Below are positions 7,238-15,061 of a DNA stretch of 64,000 bases, in pieces. The first letter of the stretch is position 1, and each line of letters begins with the position of its first letter. The notes beneath the pieces are model-generated. The model made no database searches, was not told the origin of the DNA, and saw only the letters and a list, made by a program, of their open reading frames with translations. Source of the stretch: Pseudodonghicola flavimaris (GTDB lineage Bacteria; Pseudomonadota; Alphaproteobacteria; Rhodobacterales; Rhodobacteraceae); assembly GCF_030164425.1 (NCBI RefSeq), contig NZ_JASNJD010000007.1, positions 1-64,000 of the forward strand, given 5' to 3'. The position numbers were made by a program, and so were the translations under genes.

Positions 7238-8731
7238 ATGTCCGCGCAATACGACATCGTGATCCGCAACGGCCGTGTCATGGACCCGGAAACGGGCCGT
7301 GACGAGGTGGCAGATGTGGCCATCAAGGGCGATACCATCGCCGCCATCGGCCAGGGGCTGGGGGCGGGCGAGACCGAGCTCGACGCCAGTGGCAAGATCG
7401 TCTGCCCCGGCTTCATCGACCTGCACGGTCACGGCCAGTCGATCCCGGCAGACCGGATGCAGGCCTTCGACGGGGTGACAACCTCGCTCGAACTCGAGGT
7501 TGGTGCCATGCCGGTCGGCCCCTGGTACGATCTGCAGGCGGAACGCGGACGGGTGCTGAACTATGGCGCCGCCGCCGCTTGGATCATCGCCCGCATGGCG
7601 GTGATGACCGATTTCCCGCTGGAGGAATGCGTGGAGCCGCTGATGGCGATGGGCAACGCCAGCAAGGACACCCGCTGGTCGACCGATGCAGCCACCAACG
7701 AACAGGCCCATGCGATCGCCGACATGGTCGCGGCGGAACTGGCCGACGGGGCGATCGGTGTCGGCATTCCCAACGGCTATGCCATGGGCACGGGCATCAA
7801 GGAACTGGTATGGGTCTGTGATGCGGCAAAGGCGGCCGATTGCGCCACCTTCACTCACGTTGCCTTTGCCCGCAACACCGATCCGCAATCGGCGGTCGAG
7901 GCCTATGTGCGCATCATCGGTCTGGCCGGGGCGACCGGCTGCGACATGCATATCTGCCACCTCAACTCGACCTCGCTGCTGGATATCGAACATGCAGTGA
8001 CGGTGCTGAAGAAGGCGCAGGATCAGGGGCTGCCGGTCACGGTCGAGGCCTATCCCTATGGCACAGGTTCCACCGTCGCCTCGGCCTCCTTCCTGCGGTC
8101 GGAGAACTTCACCGATGTGACCGGCTCGCAATATTCCGACATCGAGACGGTGCGGAACCGCCGCCGCTTCACCTCGCGCGAGGACTTCCTTGAGGTCGGT
8201 GACGAAAGCCCGTCCGAGCTGATCATGTGGCACTTCCTCAATATTGCAGAAAAGCCGGAACATCAGGACCTGCTGGATATGTCGGTGACCTATCCGGGCG
8301 GCGCCATCGGCTCGGACGCGATGCCCTGGATCAAGCCGGACGGATCGCTCTACACCGGAGAGGAATGGCCGCTGCCCTCGGATGTCTCGGCACACCCGCG
8401 ATCGGCCGGCTGTTTCACCAAGTTCATCCGCGACTATGTCCGCGAACGCCAGCTGGTGCCGCTGATGGAGGGCATCGCCAAATGCACCATCATCCCGGCC
8501 TCGGTGATCGAGAAGGGCACACCGCAGATCGCCCGCAAGGCGCGGCTGCAGGAGGGGATGGACGCCGATATCCTGGTCTTCGACCTCGAGCGGCTGACCG
8601 ACAAGTCCGATTTCTCCAACATGGTGCAGCCCTCTGAGGGGGTGGAGCATCTGCTGGTCAATGGCGCACCGGTGATCCGCGACGGGCTGCTGGTGGAAGA
8701 GGCGCGGCCCGGGCGGGCGATCCGGCGATGA
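7238..8731 (+). CDS. N-acyl-D-amino-acid deacylase family amidohydrolase (N-acyl-D-glutamate deacylase-like)
   Basis: A 497-aa metal-dependent amidohydrolase. The HxH metal motif is DLHGHG (His63, His65). Further likely ligands lie in FTHVAF, HICHLN and IGSDAM. The family removes the acyl group from N-acyl-D-amino acids, and DLH-x-HGQ is how I remember D-glutamate-deacylase-type members. The start at 7238 has CAGGAG 7 nt upstream; an earlier frame start would overlap dctP. It overlaps the downstream GTPase by 4 nt (ATGA). With the D-amino acid oxidase and RidA it would turn N-acyl-D-amino acids into free amino acid, then 2-oxo acid and ammonia. Exact substrate unknown. Confidence 0.82.
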   Translation: MSAQYDIVIRNGRVMDPETGRDEVADVAIKGDTIAAIGQGLGAGETELDASGKIVCPGFIDLHGHGQSIPADRMQAFDGVTTSLELEVGAMPVGPWYDLQAERGRVLNYGAAAAWIIARMAVMTDFPLEECVEPLMAMGNASKDTRWSTDAATNEQAHAIADMVAAELADGAIGVGIPNGYAMGTGIKELVWVCDAAKAADCATFTHVAFARNTDPQSAVEAYVRIIGLAGATGCDMHICHLNSTSLLDIEHAVTVLKKAQDQGLPVTVEAYPYGTGSTVASASFLRSENFTDVTGSQYSDIETVRNRRRFTSREDFLEVGDESPSELIMWHFLNIAEKPEHQDLLDMSVTYPGGAIGSDAMPWIKPDGSLYTGEEWPLPSDVSAHPRSAGCFTKFIRDYVRERQLVPLMEGIAKCTIIPASVIEKGTPQIARKARLQEGMDADILVFDLERLTDKSDFSNMVQPSEGVEHLLVNGAPVIRDGLLVEEARPGRAIRR

Positions 8732-9657
8732 GCCTGCCGGTTCTGGTTCTGACCGGCGCCCTCGGCGCCGGCAAGACCACGCTGATCAACCGGCTACTGA
8801 CCGGCGCCCACGGGCGCCGGATTGCCGCCATCGTCAACGATTTCGGCTCGATCAACATCGATGCGGAGCTGATCGCCGGCCAGACCGAGGAAATCCTCGG
8901 GCTGCGCAACGGCTGCATCTGCTGTTCGCTGCAGGGCGATTTGCTGCGCAGTCTCAAGACGCTTCTCGATCGCACACCGCTGCCGGAGCTGATCGTGGTG
9001 GAGGCCAGCGGCGTCTCCGATCCGGCGGGGATCATCGAGGCGCTCTACGATCCGGTGCTCTTCGGTCACGTCACGGTGGAGGCGGTGGTCTGCGTCGTCG
9101 ACGCCCAGGCGATCACCGACGACGGGACGGTGACCCACGATCCCCTGTGGCAGGCGCAGGTGGCCGGCGCCGATCTGCTGGTGCTGTCGAAGGCCACGGG
9201 ACTGAGCGAGGCGGAACGGACCCGGCTGCATGCGTTGATGGCGGCACAGGGCAAATCGCGGCTCTATGATCCCGACCGCGATGCGGAGGAGCTGGAGCTT
9301 CTGCTGCTGGCGCCGGAAACGGTGCAGAGCGGTGCCGCCGCGCGTCTCGCCGGGCTGCCGCGGGCGCCGGTCACGGCCGACCGCTTTGCCACGCTGGAAT
9401 GGACCCGGGACGGGGCCCTGTCGATGCCGCGGTTCCAGCGGGCGATCCAGACGCTGGCGCCGGGGCTGCTGCGCGCCAAGGGGTTCATCGACAGCGTCGA
9501 TCACCCCGGTACGCCGCTGCTGTTTCAGCTGGTCGGCCGTCGCGCCACGGTGGAGCGCGCCGATCCCGCCACCGCGCCGGGCTGTCGTCTGGTGCTGATC
9601 GGGCGGGCGGGGCTGTTCGATCCCGACGCCGCGCGCGCCCTGCTGGAGGGCTGCTGA
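8728..9657 (+). CDS. CobW/COG0523-family GTPase, putative metallochaperone
   Basis: A 309-aa protein with a Walker A at residues 10-18 (GALGAGKTT), the COG0523 metal motif CICC at 63-66, switch region ASGVSDP at 93-99 and a C-terminal CobW_C domain. These G3E GTPases deliver zinc or other metals to target enzymes. Coupling by ATGA overlap to a metal amidohydrolase suggests that enzyme is the client. The G4 specificity motif, normally NKxD, reads SKAT (154-157), so the base-specifying Asp is missing. It converges on the DUF1028 gene with only 4 bp between stops. Confidence 0.88.
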   Translation: MSLPVLVLTGALGAGKTTLINRLLTGAHGRRIAAIVNDFGSINIDAELIAGQTEEILGLRNGCICCSLQGDLLRSLKTLLDRTPLPELIVVEASGVSDPAGIIEALYDPVLFGHVTVEAVVCVVDAQAITDDGTVTHDPLWQAQVAGADLLVLSKATGLSEAERTRLHALMAAQGKSRLYDPDRDAEELELLLLAPETVQSGAAARLAGLPRAPVTADRFATLEWTRDGALSMPRFQRAIQTLAPGLLRAKGFIDSVDHPGTPLLFQLVGRRATVERADPATAPGCRLVLIGRAGLFDPDAARALLEGC

Positions 9658-9661
9658 GCCC

Positions 9662-10375
9662 TCAGCGCGCCTGCAGCTCGCGTTCCCGCGCGGCGATGGC
9701 GCGGTCGATCTCGGTGCGGTCGGTGGTGCCCGAGAAATTGTCGCGGGTGCCGAAGGCCCGCGAGAAGATCAGATAGCGCTCCGAGGCCACCTCCAGCAGC
9801 CGCTCCAGCTCGCTCAGCGGATCGGGGTGGTCGTCCGAGCGGATGTCGAGCCAGGGGTAATCCTGACCGTGATGGATGCGCAGGGCGGCGGACTGGCGGC
9901 CGCGCTTGTCGCCACCGGCGGCCTCACCGGCGCGCATCGCCAGCAGCAACCGCTCGGCAAATGGGCGGTCGGGATTGTCGAGATAACAGGCCAGCGTATC
10001 CTCGATCACCGCTGGTCCCGCCAGCATGTTGCCGGCGACCGAGATGCCCTCGGCGCAGCAGTGACCGGCCCAGTCGACACAGTCGGCGCCGGTGTGGGCG
10101 GCGATCCGGTTGTCGGCGTCGATCATATGCGCCTGCCGCTGCCGGTGACCGGTATCGCGAGCGATGAAATCGGCCAGAACGGTGGCTGCGCTTTCCCCCG
10201 CCTTCAGCCGCTCGGCCCCCTCGACGCCCCACATCGGGTTGACGAAGGCCTGGGTGGCGACGGCGCCGCTGGCGTGGAGATGGGGCACGACGGCGCCGAC
10301 CGCGAAGAACCGGCTGGCGACGGCGATGCCCAGATGCCCGGTGGCGGGATCGCGCGCGACGATGGAATAGGTCAT
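9662..10375 (-). CDS. DUF1028 family protein (Ntn-hydrolase-like)
   Basis: A 237-aa protein matching the DUF1028 family from its first residues (MTYSIVARDP, then LGIAVASRFFAVGAVVPH, TQAFVNP). The family has an Ntn-hydrolase-like fold of unknown physiological substrate and is often found with gamma-glutamyltransferase and peptide transport genes, as here. AGGAGG overlaps the stop of the upstream GGT gene and lies 8 nt before the ATG, so the pair is coupled. A hydrolase acting on a gamma-glutamyl or amide compound is a guess from context. Confidence 0.85.
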   Translation of the reverse strand: MTYSIVARDPATGHLGIAVASRFFAVGAVVPHLHASGAVATQAFVNPMWGVEGAERLKAGESAATVLADFIARDTGHRQRQAHMIDADNRIAAHTGADCVDWAGHCCAEGISVAGNMLAGPAVIEDTLACYLDNPDRPFAERLLLAMRAGEAAGGDKRGRQSAALRIHHGQDYPWLDIRSDDHPDPLSELERLLEVASERYLIFSRAFGTRDNFSGTTDRTEIDRAIAARERELQAR

Positions 10376-10387
10376 CCTCTGCTCCTC

Positions 10388-12181
10388 CTAGCGGCCGACG
10401 GCATAGGCCTGCATCAACCGCGGCGTGGCCGCGGCGCGCAGCAGCCCGTTGGGATCGCGGGCGGCGGCGGTCAGCCGGCCGATCGCCCAGGGGTCGGAGA
10501 CATCGACATCGTGGCCACGCGCGCGCAGCTCGTCGATCACCTCGGCGCCGGCGGTGGGTTCGATCATCATCCGGCCGGGGGTCGCAACCCGCGGATAGAA
10601 GGAGCCGGTGAAGTGCTGCGAGTGGAACAGCGGCGCGTCGATCACCTCCTGCATGTTCTGCTGGCCGTGGACCAGGCGCAGGAAGAAGATCAGCTGCCAC
10701 TGGTCCTGCTGGTCGCCGCCCGGGGTGCCGAAGGCCAGATGCGGCCGGCCGTCCTTCAGCGCCAGCGACGGGGTCAGCGTGGTGCGCGGGCGCCGGCCCG
10801 GGGCCAGGCTGGTGGGCAGGCCCTCGTCGAGCCAGAACATCTGCGCCCGGGAGTTCAGCGCGAAGCCGAGGCCGGGGATCACCGGCGAGGATTGCAGCCA
10901 GCCGCCGGAGGGCGTCGCCGAGACCATGTTGCCCCAGCGGTCGATGACGTCGATGTGAACGGTATCGCCGCGCCGGTTCGACAGATGCGCCATGGTCGGC
11001 TCGCCGGCATCGGCTCCCACGGCGACGCTGGCGGCACCGGCGGCGCGGTCGATGGCGGCCTGGGCCAGATGCTCCAGTCCCGGGATCAGCCCCGGTCGCT
11101 GCTCAAGCGAGGCCTCGGGGCCGATCAGCGCGCTGCGCGCGGCAGCGTAGTCGTCCGAGAGGAGTTGTGCCATCGGGATATCGGAGAACAGCGGATCGCC
11201 GTAATAGGCCTCGCGGTCTGCATAGCTGAGCTTGATGGCCTCGATCACCGTGTGGATGAAATCCGCCCCCATCAGCGGCATCCCGGCGATGCCGGCGTGC
11301 TTGAGCAGTTGCAGGCTCTGGAGCAGGACCGGGCCCTGACCCCAGGGGCCGGTCTTGCAGACGGTCCAGTTGCCATAGTCGAGGGTGAGGGCGTCTTCCC
11401 AGCTGGCGCTCCAGCCGGCCAGATCCTCGGCCGTCAGCACAGCGCGGCGCCGGGCGCCGGTGCCATCCATGACGCAGGCGTCCTTCAGGTAGGCCTCGAT
11501 CGCCTCGGCGATGAAGCCGCGGTAGAAACAGTCGCGTGCCTTGTCGATCTGCGCCTCGCGGCCGGAGACGGTCTCCGCCTCGCGCAGAACGCGATCCCAG
11601 GTGTCGGCCAGCGCCGGGTTGCAGAACAGGCTGCCGGGGGCAGGGGCCTTGCCACCGGGCATCCAGGTCTCTGCCGAGCTCGGCCATTCCTGTGTGAACA
11701 ACTCCTCCAAGCTCTCGATCGCGCCGGAGACCCGCTCCAGCACCGGATGACCATGGCGGGCATAGGAGATCGCCGGTTCCAGCACCTCGCGCAGGGACAG
11801 GGTGCCCTTGTCGCGCAGCATCAGCATCCAGGCGTCGAAGGCGCCGGGGATCACCGTGGCCAAGAGCCCGGAGCCCGGGATCAGCTCCAGCCCCTCGTCG
11901 CGGTATTTCGCGATCGTCGCCCCGGCCGGTGCCGTCCCCTGACCGCAGAGTACCTGAACCTTGTCATCCTTCGCAGTGTAGACGATGGCGGGCACCTCGC
12001 CGGCCGGACCGTTCAGATGCGGTTCGACCACCTGCAGCACGAAGCCCATGGCGACGGCGGCATCGAAGGCATTGCCGCCCTTTTCCAGCAGTCCGAAACC
12101 GACCGAGGAGGCCAGCCAGTGGGTGGAAGTGGCAACGCCGAAGGTGCCGGCGATCTCGGGGCGGGTGGTGAATGCGGCCAT
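10388..12181 (-). CDS. Gamma-glutamyltransferase family protein
   Basis: A 597-aa Ntn-hydrolase proenzyme. The expected nucleophile and autoprocessing site is Thr407 (GDTVHIDVID), at the start of the small subunit. GGTs transfer or hydrolyse gamma-glutamyl groups from glutathione and similar amides. No signal peptide is seen, so it probably acts in the cytoplasm on imported substrate, unlike the periplasmic enterobacterial Ggt. GGGAG precedes the ATG. It lies between the GntR regulator (30 bp upstream) and the DUF1028 gene (12 bp downstream), forming one minus-strand operon divergent from the first ABC importer. Confidence 0.9.
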   Translation of the reverse strand: MAAFTTRPEIAGTFGVATSTHWLASSVGFGLLEKGGNAFDAAVAMGFVLQVVEPHLNGPAGEVPAIVYTAKDDKVQVLCGQGTAPAGATIAKYRDEGLELIPGSGLLATVIPGAFDAWMLMLRDKGTLSLREVLEPAISYARHGHPVLERVSGAIESLEELFTQEWPSSAETWMPGGKAPAPGSLFCNPALADTWDRVLREAETVSGREAQIDKARDCFYRGFIAEAIEAYLKDACVMDGTGARRRAVLTAEDLAGWSASWEDALTLDYGNWTVCKTGPWGQGPVLLQSLQLLKHAGIAGMPLMGADFIHTVIEAIKLSYADREAYYGDPLFSDIPMAQLLSDDYAAARSALIGPEASLEQRPGLIPGLEHLAQAAIDRAAGAASVAVGADAGEPTMAHLSNRRGDTVHIDVIDRWGNMVSATPSGGWLQSSPVIPGLGFALNSRAQMFWLDEGLPTSLAPGRRPRTTLTPSLALKDGRPHLAFGTPGGDQQDQWQLIFFLRLVHGQQNMQEVIDAPLFHSQHFTGSFYPRVATPGRMMIEPTAGAEVIDELRARGHDVDVSDPWAIGRLTAAARDPNGLLRAAATPRLMQAYAVGR

Positions 12182-12211
12182 GTGGGCTCCCGTCTTGGTG
12201 GTCTTGTGGTC

Positions 12212-12952
12212 TTAGCGTTTGCGAAGGTCGGTAAAGACCGATGGGCCCACCGCGTGATAGAGCGACGGGGTCCAGCGGCTGAGGACATGGGCGAGGTGGG
12301 TGGAAATCGCCCGTTCGGCATGATCGGCATCGCCTGAGGTCAGCTCGGCCAGCAGCGCGCGGTGCTCTGCATCGACGCCGGCCTCCTGATAGAACTGGCG
12401 CGGCACCTCGACACTGCCGAGTGTGAAGCGGTGGATATGCAGCGCGCAGCGCAGCAGCAGCGGCGACAGCAGGTCCATGCCGGCGGCGGAGGCCAGCGCG
12501 CAGTGAAATGCGCGGTCGAGCTCGCTGCCCTGATAGAGGTCGTCCTTGCGATGCGCCTCTGCCATCTGCTCGATCACCTTGTCGAGCTGCGGCTGATGCG
12601 GGGTGAAGTCGATTTCGGCGATCTTGCGGGCGACGCCGCGTTCGATGGACAGCCGGATCCGCACCATCTCGACCGCTTCGCCAAGGCTGGTTTCGGTCAC
12701 CCGGGTGCCACGATAGCCGGACCGCTTGACCAGCCCGTCGTCGTCGAGCCGCAGCAGCGCCTCGCGCACGGTGCCCTGACTGCACCCGAACCGCCCGGCC
12801 AGATCCTGTTCGAGAAGCTGTGCATCGGGCGGCAACTGCCGGAACAAGATCGCCCGTTTCAGGGCCAGATAGATCAGGTCCGACTTCTTTCCGCCCACAT
12901 TGGGCAGGTCCGCAGTCAATTCCCTCAGGGCCGATTGAGTGATGGTTGACAT
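12212..12952 (-). CDS. GntR-family regulator, FadR/FCD subgroup
   Basis: A 246-aa protein with a winged helix at about residues 24-92 (LEQDLAGRFGCSQGTVREALLRLDDDGLV) followed by an all-helical FCD ligand-binding domain. In the FCD domain, His residues in ELDRAFHCAL and DAEHRALL are probable metal/ligand sites. FCD regulators usually respond to organic acids or amino-acid-like molecules. It is first in the minus-strand GGT operon and divergent from the ABC operon at 13038. A 20-bp near-palindrome lies between them, so it probably represses both sets until a transported compound or product appears. Confidence 0.9.
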   Translation of the reverse strand: MSTITQSALRELTADLPNVGGKKSDLIYLALKRAILFRQLPPDAQLLEQDLAGRFGCSQGTVREALLRLDDDGLVKRSGYRGTRVTETSLGEAVEMVRIRLSIERGVARKIAEIDFTPHQPQLDKVIEQMAEAHRKDDLYQGSELDRAFHCALASAAGMDLLSPLLLRCALHIHRFTLGSVEVPRQFYQEAGVDAEHRALLAELTSGDADHAERAISTHLAHVLSRWTPSLYHAVGPSVFTDLRKR

Positions 12953-12972
12953 ATTTTCGAGCTTCCCTCTAG

Positions 12973-12992
12973 TATCAATATCGATAATGATA
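12973..12992. promoter_or_regulatory. 20-bp palindrome, candidate operator of the GntR regulator
   Basis: TATCAATATCGATAATGATA equals its own reverse complement except at one symmetric pair of positions (6 and 15), i.e. 18 of 20 bases. It lies in the 85-bp region between the divergent gntR-GGT and ABC operons. Confidence 0.65.
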
Positions 12993-13037
12993 AAAGCTCA
13001 GGCTGTCTAGGCATTTGGGTAGGGAAGCACAAAGAAA

Positions 13038-14030
13038 ATGACGCTCCTTCGCGTTGAAAACCTGGCAATTGACGTTGCCCGCGACGGCGGCTCCTGCCGT
13101 CTGGTGCATGATGCGCATTTCTCGGTGGATCGTGGCGAAACGCTTGCCGTGGTTGGGGAATCCGGGTCGGGCAAGTCGCTGACCGCGCTGGCGGTGATGG
13201 GGCTGCTGGGCGAGGGGCTGTCGGTCTCCGGCGGCCGCATCCTGTTTGGCGACGAAGACCTGGCGCAGATGTCGCCGCAGGCCCGCAACGATCTGCGTGG
13301 CAGCCGAATCTCGATGATCTTTCAGGAGGCGATGACCTCTCTGAACCCGGTGCGGTCGATCGAACATCAGCTCATCGAAGGGATGCGCCTAAAAAAGAGG
13401 CTGAGCCGTCGGGCCGCGCGGGCGCGGGCGCTGGAGCTCTTGGCAGAGGTCGGGATCTCGGACCCGGAGCGTCGGTTGAAACAATATCCCCACCAGCTCT
13501 CCGGCGGGATGCGGCAGCGGGTGATGATCGCTATCGCCCTGGCCTGCGACCCCGAACTGATCCTGGCGGATGAACCGACCACGGCGCTGGATGTGACCAT
13601 TCAGGCCCAGATCCTGGCGCTGACCTCGCGGCTGTGCCGTGATCATGGCGTCGGGCTGGTGCTGATTACCCATAACCTGGGGATCGTGGCGCGCTACGCC
13701 CAGAAGGTGGCAGTAATGTATGGTGGCCGGGTGGTCGAACGCGCCAGCGCCCGCCAGCTCTACCGTGCCCCGCAGCATCCCTATACCCAGGGGCTTCTGG
13801 CCTCGGTGCCGCGACTGGACCTGCCGCGCGACACGCCCTTGCGCCCGATCCCCGGGGCGCCGCCGGATCCGACGGTGCGCCTGGGCGGCTGCCGGTTCCA
13901 TCCCCGCTGTCCCCGCGCCAGCGATCTCTGCGCCACGGAGGTGCCGCCCTTCGTCACCGATGGCGGACATGAAGTGGCCTGCTTGCATTCCGGCAGCCAG
14001 AGCTCCAAACCGAAGGGGGCCGCCGCATGA
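13038..14030 (+). CDS. Peptide/amide ABC importer 1, ATP-binding protein (DppD/OppD-like)
   Basis: A 330-aa ATPase with Walker [11 protein letters not shown] (residues 37-46), Q-loop [13 protein letters not shown] signature [12 protein letters not shown], Walker B LILADEPT and H-loop LITHNLG. The C-terminal oligopeptide/dipeptide extension has the [15 protein letters not shown] cysteine cluster, which in DppD/OppD proteins can hold an Fe-S cluster. First gene of the importer operon, 45 bp after the palindrome. It overlaps the next ATPase by 4 nt. Confidence 0.92.
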   Translation: MTLLRVENLAIDVARDGGSCRLVHDAHFSVDRGETLAVVGESGSGKSLTALAVMGLLGEGLSVSGGRILFGDEDLAQMSPQARNDLRGSRISMIFQEAMTSLNPVRSIEHQLIEGMRLKKRLSRRAARARALELLAEVGISDPERRLKQYPHQLSGGMRQRVMIAIALACDPELILADEPTTALDVTIQAQILALTSRLCRDHGVGLVLITHNLGIVARYAQKVAVMYGGRVVERASARQLYRAPQHPYTQGLLASVPRLDLPRDTPLRPIPGAPPDPTVRLGGCRFHPRCPRASDLCATEVPPFVTDGGHEVACLHSGSQSSKPKGAAA

Positions 14031-15025
14031 GCGAGGATCAGCCGCTTCTCGAGGTCGAAAACCTCCACGTCAGCTTTCCGATCCGCAAGGGGTTCTTCCA
14101 GCGCACCGTCGGCGCGGTGCAGGCGGTCAACGGGGTGTCCTTTTCGGTGCCGCGGGGCACGTCCTTCGGGCTGGTCGGGGAATCCGGCTGTGGCAAGACC
14201 ACCGTGGCGCGCGCCGTGCTGCAACTGGTCGAGCCGACTGCCGGGGCCATCCGGTTCGACGGCGAGGATGTCGCGAAAATGGATGCGGTGGCGCTGAACC
14301 GGTTCCGTGGCCGGGTGCAGGCGGTGTTCCAGGATCCCTTCTCCTCGCTGAACCCGCGGATGAGCACCGGACGCATCATTTCCGAACCGCTGCGGGTGCA
14401 CCGGCTGACCCCGGAGAGCCAGATCAAGGCTGAGGTGGCACGGCTCCTGGACATGTGCGGCCTGCCGGCGCGTTTCGCCGATCTCTACCCGCATGAGATG
14501 TCGGGTGGCCAGCGGCAACGCGTCGGCATCGCCCGCGCCCTGGCGATGAAGCCGGAGCTGATTGTCTGCGACGAGGCGGTCTCGGCGCTCGATGTGTCGA
14601 TCCAGGCGCAGATCATCAACCTGCTGGAAGACCTGCAGAAAGAGCTGAACCTAACCTATTTGTTCATCGGCCACGACCTGTCGGTGGTGCGTCACATCTG
14701 TGATCAGGTGGCGGTGATGTATCTGGGGAGGATCGCGGAAACCGCCCCCTCAGACCCGCTCTTCGCGGCGCCGCGCCACCCCTATACCCAGGCGCTGATC
14801 GATGCGGTGCCCAACCCCGACCCGGATTACGAGGCCGGCCGCCATATCGCCCCGCTGGAAGGCGAGGTGCCGAGCCCGGCCAATCCGCCTTCGGGCTGTT
14901 TCTTCCATCCGCGCTGCCCGCTGGTGACGGACCGCTGCCGTCAGGAGGCCCCGCACCTCGACCCGGTGGCGCCGGCGCATTTCGCAGCCTGCTGGGAGAC
15001 GGCACAGACCGTCCCCGCCGAATAA
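14027..15025 (+). CDS. Peptide/amide ABC importer 1, ATP-binding protein (DppF/OppF-like)
   Basis: A 332-aa partner ATPase with Walker A GLVGESGCGKT, signature MSGGQRQRVGIARAL, Walker B LIVCDEAVSALD and the same C-terminal oligopeptide domain (GCFFHPRCP). ATGA overlap with the preceding gene couples translation and favours a heterodimer. It is 36 bp upstream of the binding-protein gene. Confidence 0.92.
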   Translation: MSEDQPLLEVENLHVSFPIRKGFFQRTVGAVQAVNGVSFSVPRGTSFGLVGESGCGKTTVARAVLQLVEPTAGAIRFDGEDVAKMDAVALNRFRGRVQAVFQDPFSSLNPRMSTGRIISEPLRVHRLTPESQIKAEVARLLDMCGLPARFADLYPHEMSGGQRQRVGIARALAMKPELIVCDEAVSALDVSIQAQIINLLEDLQKELNLTYLFIGHDLSVVRHICDQVAVMYLGRIAETAPSDPLFAAPRHPYTQALIDAVPNPDPDYEAGRHIAPLEGEVPSPANPPSGCFFHPRCPLVTDRCRQEAPHLDPVAPAHFAACWETAQTVPAE

Positions 15026-15061
15026 GATCACCTACGGAACAAGACCAACAGGGAGCCCAAG

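Noticed and set aside
9827-12337. An 836-codon open frame on the plus strand opposite the DUF1028 and GGT genes
   Set aside because: It is antisense to two recognisable families, its sequence is low-complexity Gly/Arg/Gln, and it follows from third-position GC bias.
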